Part shown: piece by piece, positions 1 to 27,019 of the stretch | How the letters are laid out: every line of letters starts with the position of its first letter | Numbering within the stretch: the first letter of the stretch is position 1 | Assembly (NCBI GenBank): GCA_949987565.1 | Contig: OX465111.1 | Coordinates: 8,699,202-8,763,201, forward strand | Reading direction: 5' to 3' | Source of the DNA: Luidia sarsii | Lineage: Eukaryota; Echinodermata; Asteroidea; Paxillosida; Luidiidae | DNA length: 64,000 bases | Notes under the pieces: model-generated | What the model saw: the letters and a program-made list of their open reading frames with translations, nothing else | The model's database searches: none | What the model was told of the DNA's origin: nothing | Program-made: the position numbers and the translations under genes

Positions 1-15958
<15,958 letters not shown>

Positions 15959-16024
15959 GACTGCTGGACAAACACAAAGACAGTCAACCTGCAGGGCCTT
16001 CTGTTGCTGAGAACCTGAAACCAT

Positions 16025-16190
16025 AGATGGAAGATAACCTGTCCAGAAAACTCCCCAGTACAGCTGAACAGACTACCCTGAAGTGATTGAAAGCAAGCCA
16101 GAAAAAAGTGGGAAGTATCACCAACTCGGATCTCTGTCCTTGTGGTGAAATCAGACATATATAAATGATCTGTGTTTACACTGGCCTTGC
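16025..16190. repeat. Third copy of the 2.7-kb-type dispersed repeat (partial)
   Basis: Matches the left part of 2695-2830: CAGTACAGCTGAACAGACTAC and later CTCTGTCC. Lies just upstream of the MASQEV exon. Confidence 0.45.
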
Positions 16191-16597
16191 ACAATCTTTT
16201 AAGGCATAATTTTTAAGCTGCTGGTCGGCTAGTCCGGGCGGTGAGAACGTCGGGCCGCTTCCACTGTCAAAATAATCACAATTTGAATCGCGATTCAAAA
16301 CCCCTTTTTTTGTCTCACGTTCACACAGGCCAAAAAATCAGAAGCTGTTGTGGAATTTGTGATTAGCAGTTGTGGTCAAATGGTGGAAGTGTCCTTGAGG
16401 GTAGCTCAAGCAGGGAGATATAATTTTTAAGCACAGCACTATCTGTCACTCAGCGGAGTGTTCCCACACGCACCGCATGGCAAATGAACGTAATGATTTC
16501 GAAAAGTCTCCCTAATACTATAGCGGAGTCTGAATTCAAATCCCACTAATACATGTCTGGTAATTGCATTTATTGTGTCCACAAGCATACAAGCATA

Positions 16598-17660
16598 ACT
16601 GGCAGTCTGGTCCCTGTAGTACGGTATAGCGCCTTGCTGCGAAGATGTACAGGGGACCAGACTGCCAGTTGCGGCGCTGCCATTTGGATCTTGCGACCAA
16701 ACCGGGAGGTTTTCGCCCATTTTTGGGGGGAAATCGACACATTTTCGCCACATGGACAGTTGCACACATGTGCGTGGTATGTAAACCACATTTGCTAGAA
16801 ATCTTGGGCCAAATGAAGCAGTATTTTATGAGTTATGCTGAACCTGCTGATCCCTATGCCACAGCATTAGTGAACGTTACACAGAAGCCTATGGGGAAAA
16901 AAGCATAGTTATCTGTGGGGTTCCGGTCGGGAGAGCAGCGAACGACGTAGAACGACGTAGAACTAGGGGTACCCCTACCCCCAGAACTGTGGGGTTCTAG
17001 TTCTACGTCGTTCGCTGCTCTCCCGACCGGAACCCCACAGATAACTAGGCTTTTTTCCCATAGGCTTCTGTGTAACGTTCACAAGTGCTGTGGCATAGGG
17101 ATCAGCAGGTTCAGCATAACTCATAAAATACTGCTTCATTTGGCCCAAGATTTCTTGCAAATATGGTTTAGATACCACGCACCTGTGTGCAACTGTCCAT
17201 TTGGCGAAAATGTGTCGATTTCCACAAAAAAATGGGCGAAAACCTCCCGGTTTGGTTGCAAGATCCAAACGGCAGCGCCGCAACTGGCAGTCTGGTCCCC
17301 TGTACGTCTTCGCAGCAAGGCGCTATACCGTACTACAGGGACCAGACTGCCAGTTACGGAGCTGCCGTTTGAATGTTGCAACCGAACCGGAAGGTTTTCT
17401 CCCATTTTTTTTTGGAAATCGACACATTTTCGCCAAATAGACAGTTGCACACAGGTGCGTGGTATGTAAACCACATTTGCTAGAAATCTTGGGCCAAATG
17501 AAGCAGTATTTTATGAGTTATGCTGAACCTGCTGATCCCTATGCCACAGCACTTGTGAACGTTACACAGAAGCCTATGGGGAAAAAGCCTAGTTATCTGT
17601 GGGGTTCCGGTCGGGAGAGCAGCGGACGACGTAGAACCCCACAGTTCTGGGGATAGGGGT
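16598..17660. repeat. Triple-arm foldback element in the DHX16/SSNA1 intergenic or 5' intron region
   Basis: An arm of about 290-320 bp occurs three times: forward (about 16672-16985), inverted (about 16985-17284) and forward again (about 17355-17660). Hinge segments 16598-16672 and 17283-17355 both start ACTGGCAGTCTGGTCCC and end GGGACCAGACTGCCAGT. Arms share GGTTCCGGTCGGGAGAGCAG and TTTATGAGTTATGCTGAACC. The overlapping ORFs seen on both strands are the arms read six ways. Confidence 0.85.
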
Positions 17661-17853
17661 AGGGGTAGCACACGTTGACGTTTTCCTTGTTACTTATCTT
17701 CCAAAATAGGTAGGCCTATCATTTTCATCATTATGAGAAAGACTTAATATTGAGTCAATATATCCTCATACGTTTTGTACCTGTTTAACTTGATCTTCGA
17801 TGAGTAAATTCAACTTAAAATGTCAATTTTCAAACCCATCCACAACTACATAC

Positions 17854-17884
17854 TGTGCGTCGGGAGTCGCATGGGTGCCGCCAT
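17854..17884 (-). CDS. DHX16: Possible TISU-started first coding exon of DHX16
   Basis: On the minus strand the ATG at 17884 sits in a TISU match. It opens ten codons plus one base (MAAPMRLPTH) before a good donor ACA|GTATGT. Joining to either tandem acceptor in front of the MASQEV exon (15963 or 15960) keeps the frame and would add about 12 residues to the N-terminus. This is inferred from frame and splice signals only. The family normally starts near the MASQEV position, so the exon could instead be noncoding. Confidence 0.4.
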
Positions 17885-17888
17885 CTTG
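17877..17888 (-). promoter_or_regulatory. TISU / YY1 motif (CAAGATGGCGGC)
   Basis: The minus-strand 12-mer matches the published TISU consensus SAASATGGCGGC at every position; TISU also binds YY1. Such elements lie just downstream of start sites of housekeeping genes with very short 5' UTRs. Its direction is that of DHX16. Confidence 0.6.
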
Positions 17889-17892
17889 AAAA

Positions 17893-17900
17893 TGACGTCA
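17893..17900. promoter_or_regulatory. cAMP-response element TGACGTCA between DHX16 and SSNA1
   Basis: A perfect palindromic CRE octamer lies 5 bp beyond the TISU motif and about 145 bp before the SSNA1 ATG, where a shared divergent promoter would be expected. Binding by CREB/ATF factors is inferred. Confidence 0.5.
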
Positions 17901-18043
17901 TAGTCTGGAGCCCAGCTCACACGTTACGCGGCACGAATGAAATACCGTGTTACCAGACTACTTGCATCTGGCGCGTAGTTACGTCCATCGCTCCCCGCAT
18001 AAACAAAGTTTGGGGCACATTGATGGTCTCCTTGTACCTCAAA

Positions 18044-18095
18044 ATGTCACAACAGGGAGCGGCTCTACAATCCTACAACAATGAACTCGTGAAGT
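18044..18095 (+). CDS. SSNA1: SSNA1 coding exon 1
   Basis: 17 codons plus one base ([17 protein letters not shown]). Donor AAGT|GTAAGT is close to consensus. Confidence 0.95.
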
Positions 18096-21000
18096 GTAAG
18101 TAAGAAAGACCATTACTACATTAGAGGAAAGACCAAGATACTTCCATATTACTTAGGAACACTCCCGTGACACAAACTGTTTGTAAATTGTGGCTGTGTT
18201 CTCAGTTCCAACTTCCAGTACAGTCAGTACGACAGTAGGCAGTACTCAGTACTATACTCCGAATTTATTTATTACTCGGTAGACCGACAGTACAGTAGTC
18301 AGTACTAAGTACAGTAGTCAGTACTGTACTGTAGTACTAGTAGTATCCTCCAATAACCGGTTTTCGACGATATAAGGACTTTTCTTCAAACTGAACAATG
18401 TGGACGAAAGTATCACACTAAAAGTAAAACTTGGTCCCAGTCACTTTGTCCACACCACAGACTATACTATAGTATTAGTATTAGAATAATCATAGAGAAG
18501 GTTGATCAAGCCTGTCACTTCCGTAAGATTACCCGGTTTTGTTGACGTCCGCGGCGCACTGCGCAGTAAGCATCGTCACCAATTTTCGTCGGTGGTGTTT
18601 AGTAAGGTGTCCCAGTGCAGCCAAACGCAAAATAAATTCTTAAAATAACTCAAAATGCTGTGTGGCACTGTAAAATTCTTCCCTGTATGTTTTTTTGTGT
18701 TCATCTTTGTTTTTGTTTTTCCACACTGCTTCTAACACTTTCCTCAAATCATTCATAACGTATGCTTAAAACGTATTGGTCTGGTTGGTGTCTTCTTTTG
18801 TGACGTTTAAAAAAAACTCCACAATCCTCTTTCTCGCTGCTTCTTCAGTTATGACCTTTCCCAATGTCACTCCAGAGACACATTTCCTCCTTCTTGGTAC
18901 TTTTGGTACCCTTTTATTTTTTTTATTAAAAAAAAAAGCCAATTGGGCCATGTTACTTTTTGTCTTTAAATAATAATAAAAAAAACGCAGTGACTGTTGT
19001 TACGGCAGTCGTTCGTGTGGTTCCTTGACTTAACAGTATTTGTCAGGATGTTTAGCTCTTGGAACCAGACTATCAGCTAATAGACTGGTTCAACCAGCCT
19101 GCAATGCTGACGAAATACAATCAAGTCAGGGAACTACACGGACGACTGCCGTAACAACAGCCACTGCGTAAAAAAAAATATTTAAAAAATTATATATAAG
19201 CGAGACGCTCTATAGGAGCCTCCATAGTTTTTACCCAGAACGGACTGCCTCAAGTTGCGTGATATATATTTTTTCTACGGATGTTTGGGTTTGTTATGGT
19301 AAACTGACTAAACTCAGATTTTTTTTAGGACCAACAATAAAGAAAACTGGAGCTTCGAAGCAACTGCCAATTTTGTACCTAGGAAAATAGACCCCTAAAG
19401 AGCAACTTTTTGAATAACACGAGTTTGGCCTACTGGAAAAGCCTTAAATTTCCACATTTCCGGTGACGGACAAGAGCAGGAAACCAACTGTAAGATACGA
19501 AGTCTGAGATCGTTATACGGAGTTGTTTTCATAGTGCGATGTGAGTTAGAAGGCTAAGCGTCAAAAACGTGTAGCGTCGAAAATGGGGGTTCCCACGATA
19601 CTGGTTTGTTCACACAAACTTTAACTTTGACTACCTCCCAAAAAATCCCCGGATTTTCCACGAAAATCCCCGTCAATATTTTGATTCAGTAAGAATCACA
19701 GATTCCGATACTGGTAATTTACTTTACTCTAAGTCTAACTCTATTCTACTCCTGTAGACCAAATTTTCGGGACTCGTGCCCAGCCGTTGGACCCAACGCA
19801 CATTCACCAGGCTAATTCACCAACATGTACAACTACATGTAGGCTACAAGTACATGTACAACGGCTGGGCATGAGTCCCAAAAACTTGGTATACAGGAGG
19901 AGTACAGCGTTGTCAGGACGTGCGCGCACACACACTCACACAGACCCACTTATATGAATTTAATTCAAAGGCAATAAGCATCAGATGAAATGCGGTTGGC
20001 AATCTTGTTTTGAATGAGGAAAGGATTTTCTTGCTTAGCCGGTTTTTACGCTTAAGCAGCTCTCTCTCTCTCTATAGGAGTGTATATGGGCCCTGATGTG
20101 GTAACCTCTTTGAATTTGAAAGCATTGAAGCACTATTATGAACCTGTATTTGATTTGTATGCATTGTACAGGCATTGAGGAGCTGTGCACTAAGCGTGAT
20201 GACCTCCACAAGCAGATCGTAGTGGAGGAGGATGAGAAGACAAAGATCCAGGCTGACCTACGCATTCTAACTGAGAAGCTGTCTAAGGTGAACGAGAGCT
20301 TAGCCAAGAAGTTTGCCACTCGCAACGAGTACGACAAAACCATAGCGGAAACGGAGGCAGCCTACATGAAGGTAAGGCTAGTTCGAAGTTTTTTCTTTGG
20401 GGGAGGGGATCATGAGAATATCAGACAAGTTTTTGGACTTTTTGGAGTCTTTTTGGAATATAACTGAGACTGCAGTTGAAGAAGCCAAGTTGGCAATACA
20501 TTGGCTCATGAGAGCACTGCGCGTGACCTTTAAAGTTACAAAAATAATGACCTAAGAGCCTTTAGAAGAGGATTCTAAATAACATTGACAAAATCTGCCC
20601 TTCTTCTTAGAAAAGACGTGTAAACATACAGAACTGATGACCAAGTATTTTTCCTCTTTATCACAATTTGATTTATTACAACATATAAGTTGCTTACAAG
20701 CCTCACTTGAATATGAATATTGTATACTTCTCATTTCAGTGCAGTTCAGTACTGATTGCCTCCCATAACAAATATTGCGCATGACAGCATGAGATTGTGG
20801 ACCGAGTCTAGTGATTTCAGCATCGGTCTTGTGCAGTGTGTGACTGCACTGAACTGGTTGTCTACAGATTGCTTTCATGGACAGTTAAAAGAAATGACAC
20901 CCTTAAATTACAGCTGATGTCTAATTAGAATTAAATAATTTGATATCACGACATTATCCTTGAAAAACTCTTCTCAAAAAGAAAGCTTCATTGCCGTAAT

Positions 21001-21316
21001 GTGGTTGACTTGGTTGATGCACATGCATGCATAATGTGCAAAACTTCACTAGCACAAAACTCCTTTGGAGTACAGGTCCTGTAAAAAAGGTGTAATAGAA
21101 TTCTTCATTGACTAACTAGACTTGTCCAGTCCTTTCTGGTCATGAAAATTGGCAGTGAGTGATGGTGCATACTTCATTGCTCAATTTACTATTGGCATGT
21201 TTCTTCTTCCACAGATAATAGAGAGTTCGCACTCCCTGTTGAATGTCCTGCAAAGGGAAGCATCCGTTTTGAAGGACAAGGGTGTGCCCGGCTTTGCTAA
21301 TGCCCCCTCCACATAA
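18044..21316 (+). CDS. SSNA1: SSNA1 (Sjogren syndrome nuclear autoantigen 1 / NA14), complete, three coding exons
   Basis: SSNA1 is a small coiled-coil protein of centrosomes, basal bodies and axons that self-assembles into fibrils on microtubules and promotes their branching and remodelling. The exons 18044-18095, 20172-20371 and 21215-21316 join in phase to a 117-residue protein; the human protein is about 119. It begins [18 protein letters not shown] and carries long heptad-like helices ([20 protein letters not shown], then [14 protein letters not shown]). The start is the first in-frame ATG in the conserved N-terminal context. Intron 1 (about 2.1 kb) contains two MITE-like inverted repeats; intron 2 is about 0.8 kb. 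It is divergent from DHX16 with 159 bp between the SSNA1 ATG and the putative TISU ATG of DHX16. The last residues ([11 protein letters not shown]) differ from vertebrate tails, as is usual for this family. Confidence 0.95.
18200..18345. repeat. CAGTACAGTAGTCAGTACT low-complexity tract
   Basis: Irregular, partly palindromic repeats of AGTACAGTAGTCAGTACT at the start of SSNA1 intron 1. Confidence 0.6.
18986..19168. repeat. MITE-like inverted repeat in SSNA1 intron 1
   Basis: Ends CGCAGTGACTGTTGTTACGG and CCGTAACAACAGCCACTGCG are near-perfect inverted repeats, and the pairing extends about 45 bp (CAGTCGT.CGTGT.GTTCC.TGACTT). A-rich flanks on both sides. Confidence 0.8.
19747..19904. repeat. 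Second inverted-repeat element in SSNA1 intron 1
   Basis: Left GGGACTCGTGCCCAGCCGTT pairs with right AACGGCTGGGCATGAGTCCC, and the outer ACTCCTGTA pairs with TACAGGAGGAGT. About 157 bp. Confidence 0.75.
20172..20371 (+). CDS. SSNA1: SSNA1 coding exon 2
   Basis: Two bases completing Cys, then 66 codons of the central coiled coil. Acceptor TGTACAG|GC and donor ATGAAG|GTAAGG. Confidence 0.95.
21215..21316 (+). CDS. SSNA1: SSNA1 coding exon 3 with stop codon
   Basis: 33 codons plus TAA. Acceptor TTCTTCCACAG|ATAATAG. Encodes [20 protein letters not shown], the conserved C-terminal helix, and a short divergent tail. Confidence 0.95.
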   Translation: MIESSHSLLNVLQREASVLKDKGVPGFANAPST

Positions 21317-21720
21317 CACCAGGGATATCTCGCTCTAGGAGTGCGCCATCATCTATGACCATTGCCTCAGCTATTGGATGGGATGCTGGAGTGTGAGAAC
21401 TGTCAGCCTCCTCCACACCTATTGACAAAGGTCCTAGCCCAGAGAAGGAGAAGCAATAAGATATTCCAGTCAGGTTGTGCTTCACAGACCTGCACATCTG
21501 TTGTCAAGATGCCTTCTTAAATTCCTCTCAAAATCAGTAACTTATCCTAAAGAAATTAATTGTTTGCCTTTTATATATATAAATATGTCAATGTACATAG
21601 TGTATTATTTGTTTCTGTCAAAGGTTAACACAGTGATTGGTTCATCGTTGCAGTGTTGCATGTGAACAACAAACCTGTTGGAGATTAAAACAGAAGTTGC
21701 TTTAAGATTGGGAGATGATG
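21317..21720 (+). other. SSNA1: SSNA1 3' UTR (extent inferred)
   Basis: AT-rich sequence downstream of the stop. No canonical AATAAA was seen, but the variant ATTAAA at 21684-21689 could be the poly(A) signal, placing cleavage near 21705. Confidence 0.4.
21684..21689 (+). terminator. Candidate poly(A) signal ATTAAA for SSNA1
   Basis: The common variant hexamer lies about 370 bp after the stop codon. No better hexamer was noticed nearby. Confidence 0.35.
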
Positions 21721-22057
21721 AACTACAAGTTTAGTTGACAGATGTCATGAATTTGGCAGTTGAATTGAATTGAATTTCTGCAGTTGACTGTTATGTGCAC
21801 ATCGTTGGGCCAAGTATGAGTGATGCGGGTGCATACCATACCACTCAAGAACAAGATGGCAACTCCATGCTAATTGTGCTATGGTGCGCACTGCGCTCCA
21901 CAAGGTCCCTGGCTAGACCATTGTTACCCGCAAGTGACCTTGCTTTCACATTGAAGGTTAGAGGTAATGACGTCAAAGTAACCAAGTGTTGTCTGAGATA
22001 AACCAAGGGAAGCTAGTTGAAAACCCCTATTGAGAACATGAATACCAGTCCAGTAGT

Positions 22058-22192
22058 CACTTTCACCAAACTCATCATAACTTATGATGAATCGCAAGAC
22101 AATGAACAAATCACAGAAACCATAGGTGTATCACAACTCACTACGATGGGCTAAGTTGAGTTATGACGCATTGTAAGGCTTTGTGAAATCCA
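22058..22192. repeat. ATTTCACCAAACTCATCGTAAC MITE, copy 2
   Basis: Starts CTTTCACCAAACTCATCATA and ends GGCTTTGTGAAATCC, with inner GTTGAGTTATGA words. Confidence 0.75.
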
Positions 22193-22538
22193 TCCCACAA
22201 CTATTTTGATAAAGAAGTCTCATGGCCAATTGCTTTATAATGTTCAACAAATGATGCTTGAGACAACTTGAAGATTCAGTGCTTCAACTTTGAAAGGAAG
22301 ATTGGGAAATGGTGTGTTTTTGGACTGGCCTATGGACGTTCAAACTTTCTGGATGCAGCACACTAAATTGGTTGAAATTTGAAACAAACGTGTGCACCCA
22401 CAGCTTTCTTGGGTTTTGGAGTCGTTGAATGAATACATGTATTCGGAGCACTAGATGTTGCACTCTGGCTACTGAAGTGGGGGGGGGGGGTGTGCCCGAA
22501 AACGAACAGTGAATCAGATAAGATATGAAGGTTTGAAC

Positions 22539-22672
22539 GGAAGGTTTGGGTTTGTTACACCATGTAACACATCTCTTTTCAGAATAAGTGGCCATTATAC
22601 ATGTATAGCTCTTTACAGCCACACTCCGTCTCAAAAGAAGTGTGTTACATGGTGTCACCTCAAACCTTCCTC
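22539..22672. repeat. GAAGGTTTGCGGTGAC-family foldback, short copy
   Basis: GGAAGGTTTGGGTTTG...ACACCATGTAACACATCTC pairs with GTGTGTTACATGGTGTCACC and CAAACCTTCC. Confidence 0.75.
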
Positions 22673-22749
22673 TTGGGCAGCGAATCGGTTTGGGGAAAAT
22701 GGCAAAACAAAGGCCTCCCAAAAAGGAACAGAAACTTGAAATGAGTCTC

Positions 22750-25320
22750 TCAGGGATGAAGGTTCATGCTACAATTTCCAGCACCAATGCGGAAAGTGAA
22801 GGACTGTACAGGTGAGGTAATGTGCTCTAGTCTATGGTCTATCATGCCGGAGCTGTAAGTAAGATGCTATAACCTAGCACCGCCCGTTTGCGGTCACACT
22901 TACGTTGACCAAAATAGGAATTCAAATCTTGTATAACGTCGTGTGAGGGCAGCATTTGACCAACGATCCGTTCGAGAAAAAAAAATCGAGTTTAGATTTC
23001 GACCGAGATCGAATTAACTTAGGCGATTTTTGATGATTTCTCGAAAAAAAAACACATTCCTGACCGTAATATTTCAACATGAGGATTCAACCATGACAAT
23101 CTACAAACTAAAATCTAAGGAAATCTGTGAAAATTGATGTTTTCTTCTCTATGTTGTAAGGCCTTAAAATTGTGTGCTGCACCCTTAATTCTGTATCCAC
23201 GAAAATGTAACAGCGCCACCACACATGCATGCACGTGCGGCGTTGTTCGGTATGGTTTCATTGTGCCGAGTTGATGTCGACTGAAGGTCACATTCCATTC
23301 CATTCCGCGCGGACTTTTTACTAGCGGCGTCGTGTTTGCACGTCGGGCACATACTGTATAATAATATTGTGCACACCTGTACTGTGTAGGGAAAAATGCC
23401 TATAGCTATTATAACTGCTTCACGTGTTCCTGATCATTTGATTTTTTTTAGATTCCACGCGTTGAATCTGGAGGTTTGGTGCTAAATTCCCTCTCCGACA
23501 TTATTGGAATGCGATGTAGTTCAGACAGAAAGAGGCTCGATCCCTCCTTATGATTAATTTTGCCCGCATATCCGTCTTGGTTAGTTTGACTTCGTGGTTG
23601 GAAGGGTCGTTAATGAGATGAGGTGCTTGCACTTTCCTCAAACTGAATTGGGAGACTTGCATCACCTGTGCAGATTTCACCAAATCTGTACCACCCGGTA
23701 CAGTATGAGATGTGTGTACAACGTGACAATGAATTAAATACTCCAGGATATTTATAGTACGGCAGCCTTTATATTCAAATTTCCAACGTGTTGCATTTTA
23801 TCTTTATTCGGAGTTATTTTCTGGAAGGAATATAAACACCTTCTCGCCCACCTACGTGCATTCCCATCGTCTTTGGGGGACAAACATAGACGAGAAGTAC
23901 ACACACACTCACACGAATGTTATTTGAGCTTTTAGAGTAGAATTATCGAAACATTTTTGGGTACGCGTTAAGAAAACACACAGGTGAGGTTCAGGTTTCG
24001 AGTGCGCCCACGGAATGGGAAATAAAAATACCGACTTTAAAAAGTCGACTTACTTGTGTCTGTACGGTCGGTGCGTGTGTTAGAGGTAGGGAAATACACT
24101 CGCCTTTATTTTTTGAAGCAGTAAATTTAGCTGATCAAATTGAGCACGGACATTTTGACACAGTTAACATTTTATATGGTGGTCTCTAGGGGGTGGGTAG
24201 TTAAGGTATGAAAGAGTAGGGGTGGATGCGGCCACAGCGGTTAAAGGGGGAACAATACATTGGCATTCCTACGGCTCGGGAGACCTTTGTTCGCAGCCGT
24301 CAATTTATAGACTAAATCTTGGACCCATTTTAAAAGGCGACCAGCAACAACTTGAAGTGACTCAGCCGAATTGAATGTAGCCAAAATAAAACCCAGCAGT
24401 CCGTCTTGCTGACAGCCCCCTTCACAAACACTGCAAAAATAATACTGTTTATTTATTTATTTTCTGTCAAAAGATATTTCGGACAATGCCATGAAAAATC
24501 CGGTTACTTGGATGTTTGCACCTCATATTTAATTTCATTTTTATATAAACGGGGGAGGGGGTTGAGGATTATTGAACATTATAGTTAGGAATGGTGCAGT
24601 ATCGTTGCAGCAAATTTTGAGGTATAGTTTTACCCGGAGTGTCCGGTACCGTTGGCGAGTAGTCTTCAGGTTTTACATTCAAGTATCGAACACAGTTGAT
24701 ATCATAATCTGGTGTGTGTGTGTGTGTGGGGGGGGGGGGGTCAACTATTTGTCATTAATAAACCCCACTGTCAGGTCGCAGGCTGCAGAAGCGACAAACG
24801 ACAACCCAGACGCAAAGTCCCATTTGTCATTCTGAATTTAGACCAACATTCTGTCGCCATTATTTCAATCTTCTCACAGAGTTGACATCCACCACGTACA
24901 GACTACAATTAAGCCTTAACTCCCTCGAGTTTTCTGATGATAGTCGACCCATAAGTGCCAATCAAAGAGCCTTGACGGGACACAGATTCCACTTTTGCTT
25001 TCAATCACTTTTGATCAATGGTTTGCAATAATTATATTCTTGACAACGAATACTCTCTAGCTGCATCAAAATTCGAAAACTAGTTACCAAGCGACGGTTT
25101 ATTTGGGTCATATGTTTACCTGTATCCTTAACAAAATGGCTTTTCATCGCATGTTACCTTCTCGCGGATATGGCTGGTAAATTTGATCAAAGGCAGGTAC
25201 AATAATCGCAGATACTTCATGAAAGTGTGCACTTTCGGCTTTGTGAAAGTGCGAACCTATAAGTGCAGGCATGGTTAATAGTCTGGTTCAGCTGGTTGAT
25301 ACGTGATAATTGAATAATCA
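22750..25320. other. Intergenic sequence without a recognisable gene
   Basis: Mostly unique, AT-rich DNA with a (GT)n(G)n tract at 24713-24740 and A-rich hairpin words near 22975-23055. Open frames are under 90 codons and resemble no family known to me. Confidence 0.5.
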
Positions 25321-25324
25321 TATT

Positions 25325-25390
25325 ATTTTGAGAAAGGTTCTGGTAGCATCGAAACGTCAGTCCCTCCGGCGAATTTTAGATATATCATCA
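25325..25390. repeat. TTTCGATCCCAGCAGGACC element, copy (fragment, reversed)
   Basis: GAGAAAGGTTCTGGTAGCAT and CGAAACGTCAGTCC match the core in reverse. Confidence 0.5.
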
Positions 25391-26354
25391 TATTTCATAG
25401 AACTGTTAAATGCCTTCGTTTTTCTACAGGTAGTCGTTTATCTGTCATGAACAATTGGGTCTTTGTGCACTGGATGTCCGCCATTCGATCGTCAATCCGG
25501 GTGATTGTGTTGTGATTTTAGCTGTATCTAATGCAAGGATATCTGCGGTGACACCTTTAACTCCCATGGATGCATGCTGGCGACCTGTATGATTATATCC
25601 GGTCTTTTCGTTGCCAGACGGAGGCCCGTTCCCGTGCTTCCTACGCCCCGGGCTAACCCTGTTACTACCGACAGTAAACAGTGAGCGACCACGCTGTGCT
25701 ATGACAACAAGCTTTGGTTTCCGTATGGAAAGGGCGCCATCTATGGCGGGATTATTTTAGTCCGCTAAGAATGAAGACGGGGTATTCCGGTACAGGGATG
25801 ATTACCCCAATTGATAGCCCTGTTCTCTACTTCCCCCGTGGCTACTTGTCCAATCGTAGCAAAAATCGAATGGTATCGGGCTACCCGAGATGTTGTCAGA
25901 GATCAAGAGGTCCGATGCCTAAAAATGAAGCAAAACTCATGCAGATGTCAACACGGTTGGGATAGAGGATGTGGTTAGGGTGGGTGATCAGTGAGGGCCG
26001 TACATGGGTATCATGAGATAGGAATCGGGATGAGGGCGGGATGGGGAATCGGGAGAATTTAGAGTGGGGATTAGGGTGAGTTGTTTTAAACACCGTGTTC
26101 TTTGCCAAAGCAGACAATTTATAATGGGATGATGGTGTTGTCAAACACGGTATACGATTGGGATGAGCCACAAATACGCATGCACACAAGGCCAACACTT
26201 GGATAACAGAGACCCACGATCAGTTGGTGATCACTGCGTGGAAGATTTGAAATCATGACATAACTGCGTGCGGGCGCTTGTACGGCATAGGGTCTAATGA
26301 TAGATGGAAGCGATGTACAGGCCGGTGTGAAGCACTTCAAAAGGGTTTGCCCCA

Positions 26355-26535
26355 TTCCACGTGTTCAGATTTAACGTACACTGCGTGCTCAGTGCTTTGC
26401 CATATTGCATGCGGAAGAAAGTACAGGCAGCTTAGACGGGATACGAACATGTGACTACTCCTTTCAAGTATACAGATGTCTTATTACCACTGGACCATCG
26501 AGCTTGTCGGGGTCGTGTGGTGGATTCGAATCTGT
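26355..26535 (-). repeat. tRNA-derived SINE family B
   Basis: Reversed, it reads GCTCGATGGTCCAGTGGTAA (A box) and CATGTTCGTATCCCG (B-box-like). The side GCGTGCTCAGTGCTTTGCC matches the tail of copies at 50.8 and 54.2 kb (GAGCACTCAGTGCTTATTA). Confidence 0.65.
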
Positions 26536-26624
26536 AGAGCGGTGGGTACCGCGTTGCATCATGGCTATATATCAAGGTTTTAAATCATTTGCTGATAGCG
26601 ATTTATTTACCCCCCCCTTGTTTT

Positions 26625-26895
26625 GTTGAAAAATAACAAAGAAAACTTTAACTGGACCTGGACTCTGGTATTGCGTGCCAGCGCGAGTCACCATCTGAGC
26701 TATCCAGCCCTTACGCGGTGGCCTTCCCAAATAGTCAACTGGTCTTTGCCGAGGTGGGGGTGGCAGCCAGAAGCATTCAACCATGAACTGCTGTATACAG
26801 TACACGTATCTCCCGGGATCACACCCCCGCTTTCATTCAGATTCAAACAACTAATAATTGTTGTAAACCTGGCTGCAGCAGCTCGGGGATCTGAC
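26625..26895 (-). repeat. tRNA-derived SINE family A, full-length-looking copy
   Basis: Contains AACAAAGAAAACTTTAACTG, GGACCTGGACT, ATCTGAGCTATCCAGCCC (reverse A box), then AATAGTCAACTGGTCTTTGC, GAAGCATTCAACCATGAAC and TTTCATTCAGATTCAAACAA. Confidence 0.75.
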
Positions 26896-26929
26896 AACGT
26901 GGATGCAGCCTTTTCAGTTCAAGTCAAAC

Positions 26930-27015
26930 AAAATAAATAAAGGAAAAAATGACTCTGGTTTTGCATACCGTACCGGTGCTCCTACGATCTGAGTTATCCA
27001 GCCCTATAGATGGTG
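26930..27015 (-). repeat. SINE family A, second copy (head only)
   Basis: GGTTTTGCATACCGTACCGG and ATCTGAGTTATCCAGCCCT, directly after the previous copy. Confidence 0.6.
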
Positions 27016-27019
27016 GTCT

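Noticed and set aside
16439..17656. Cluster of overlapping 60-116-codon frames on both strands
   Set aside because: They are the three foldback arms read in different frames, repeating the same peptides; no gene.
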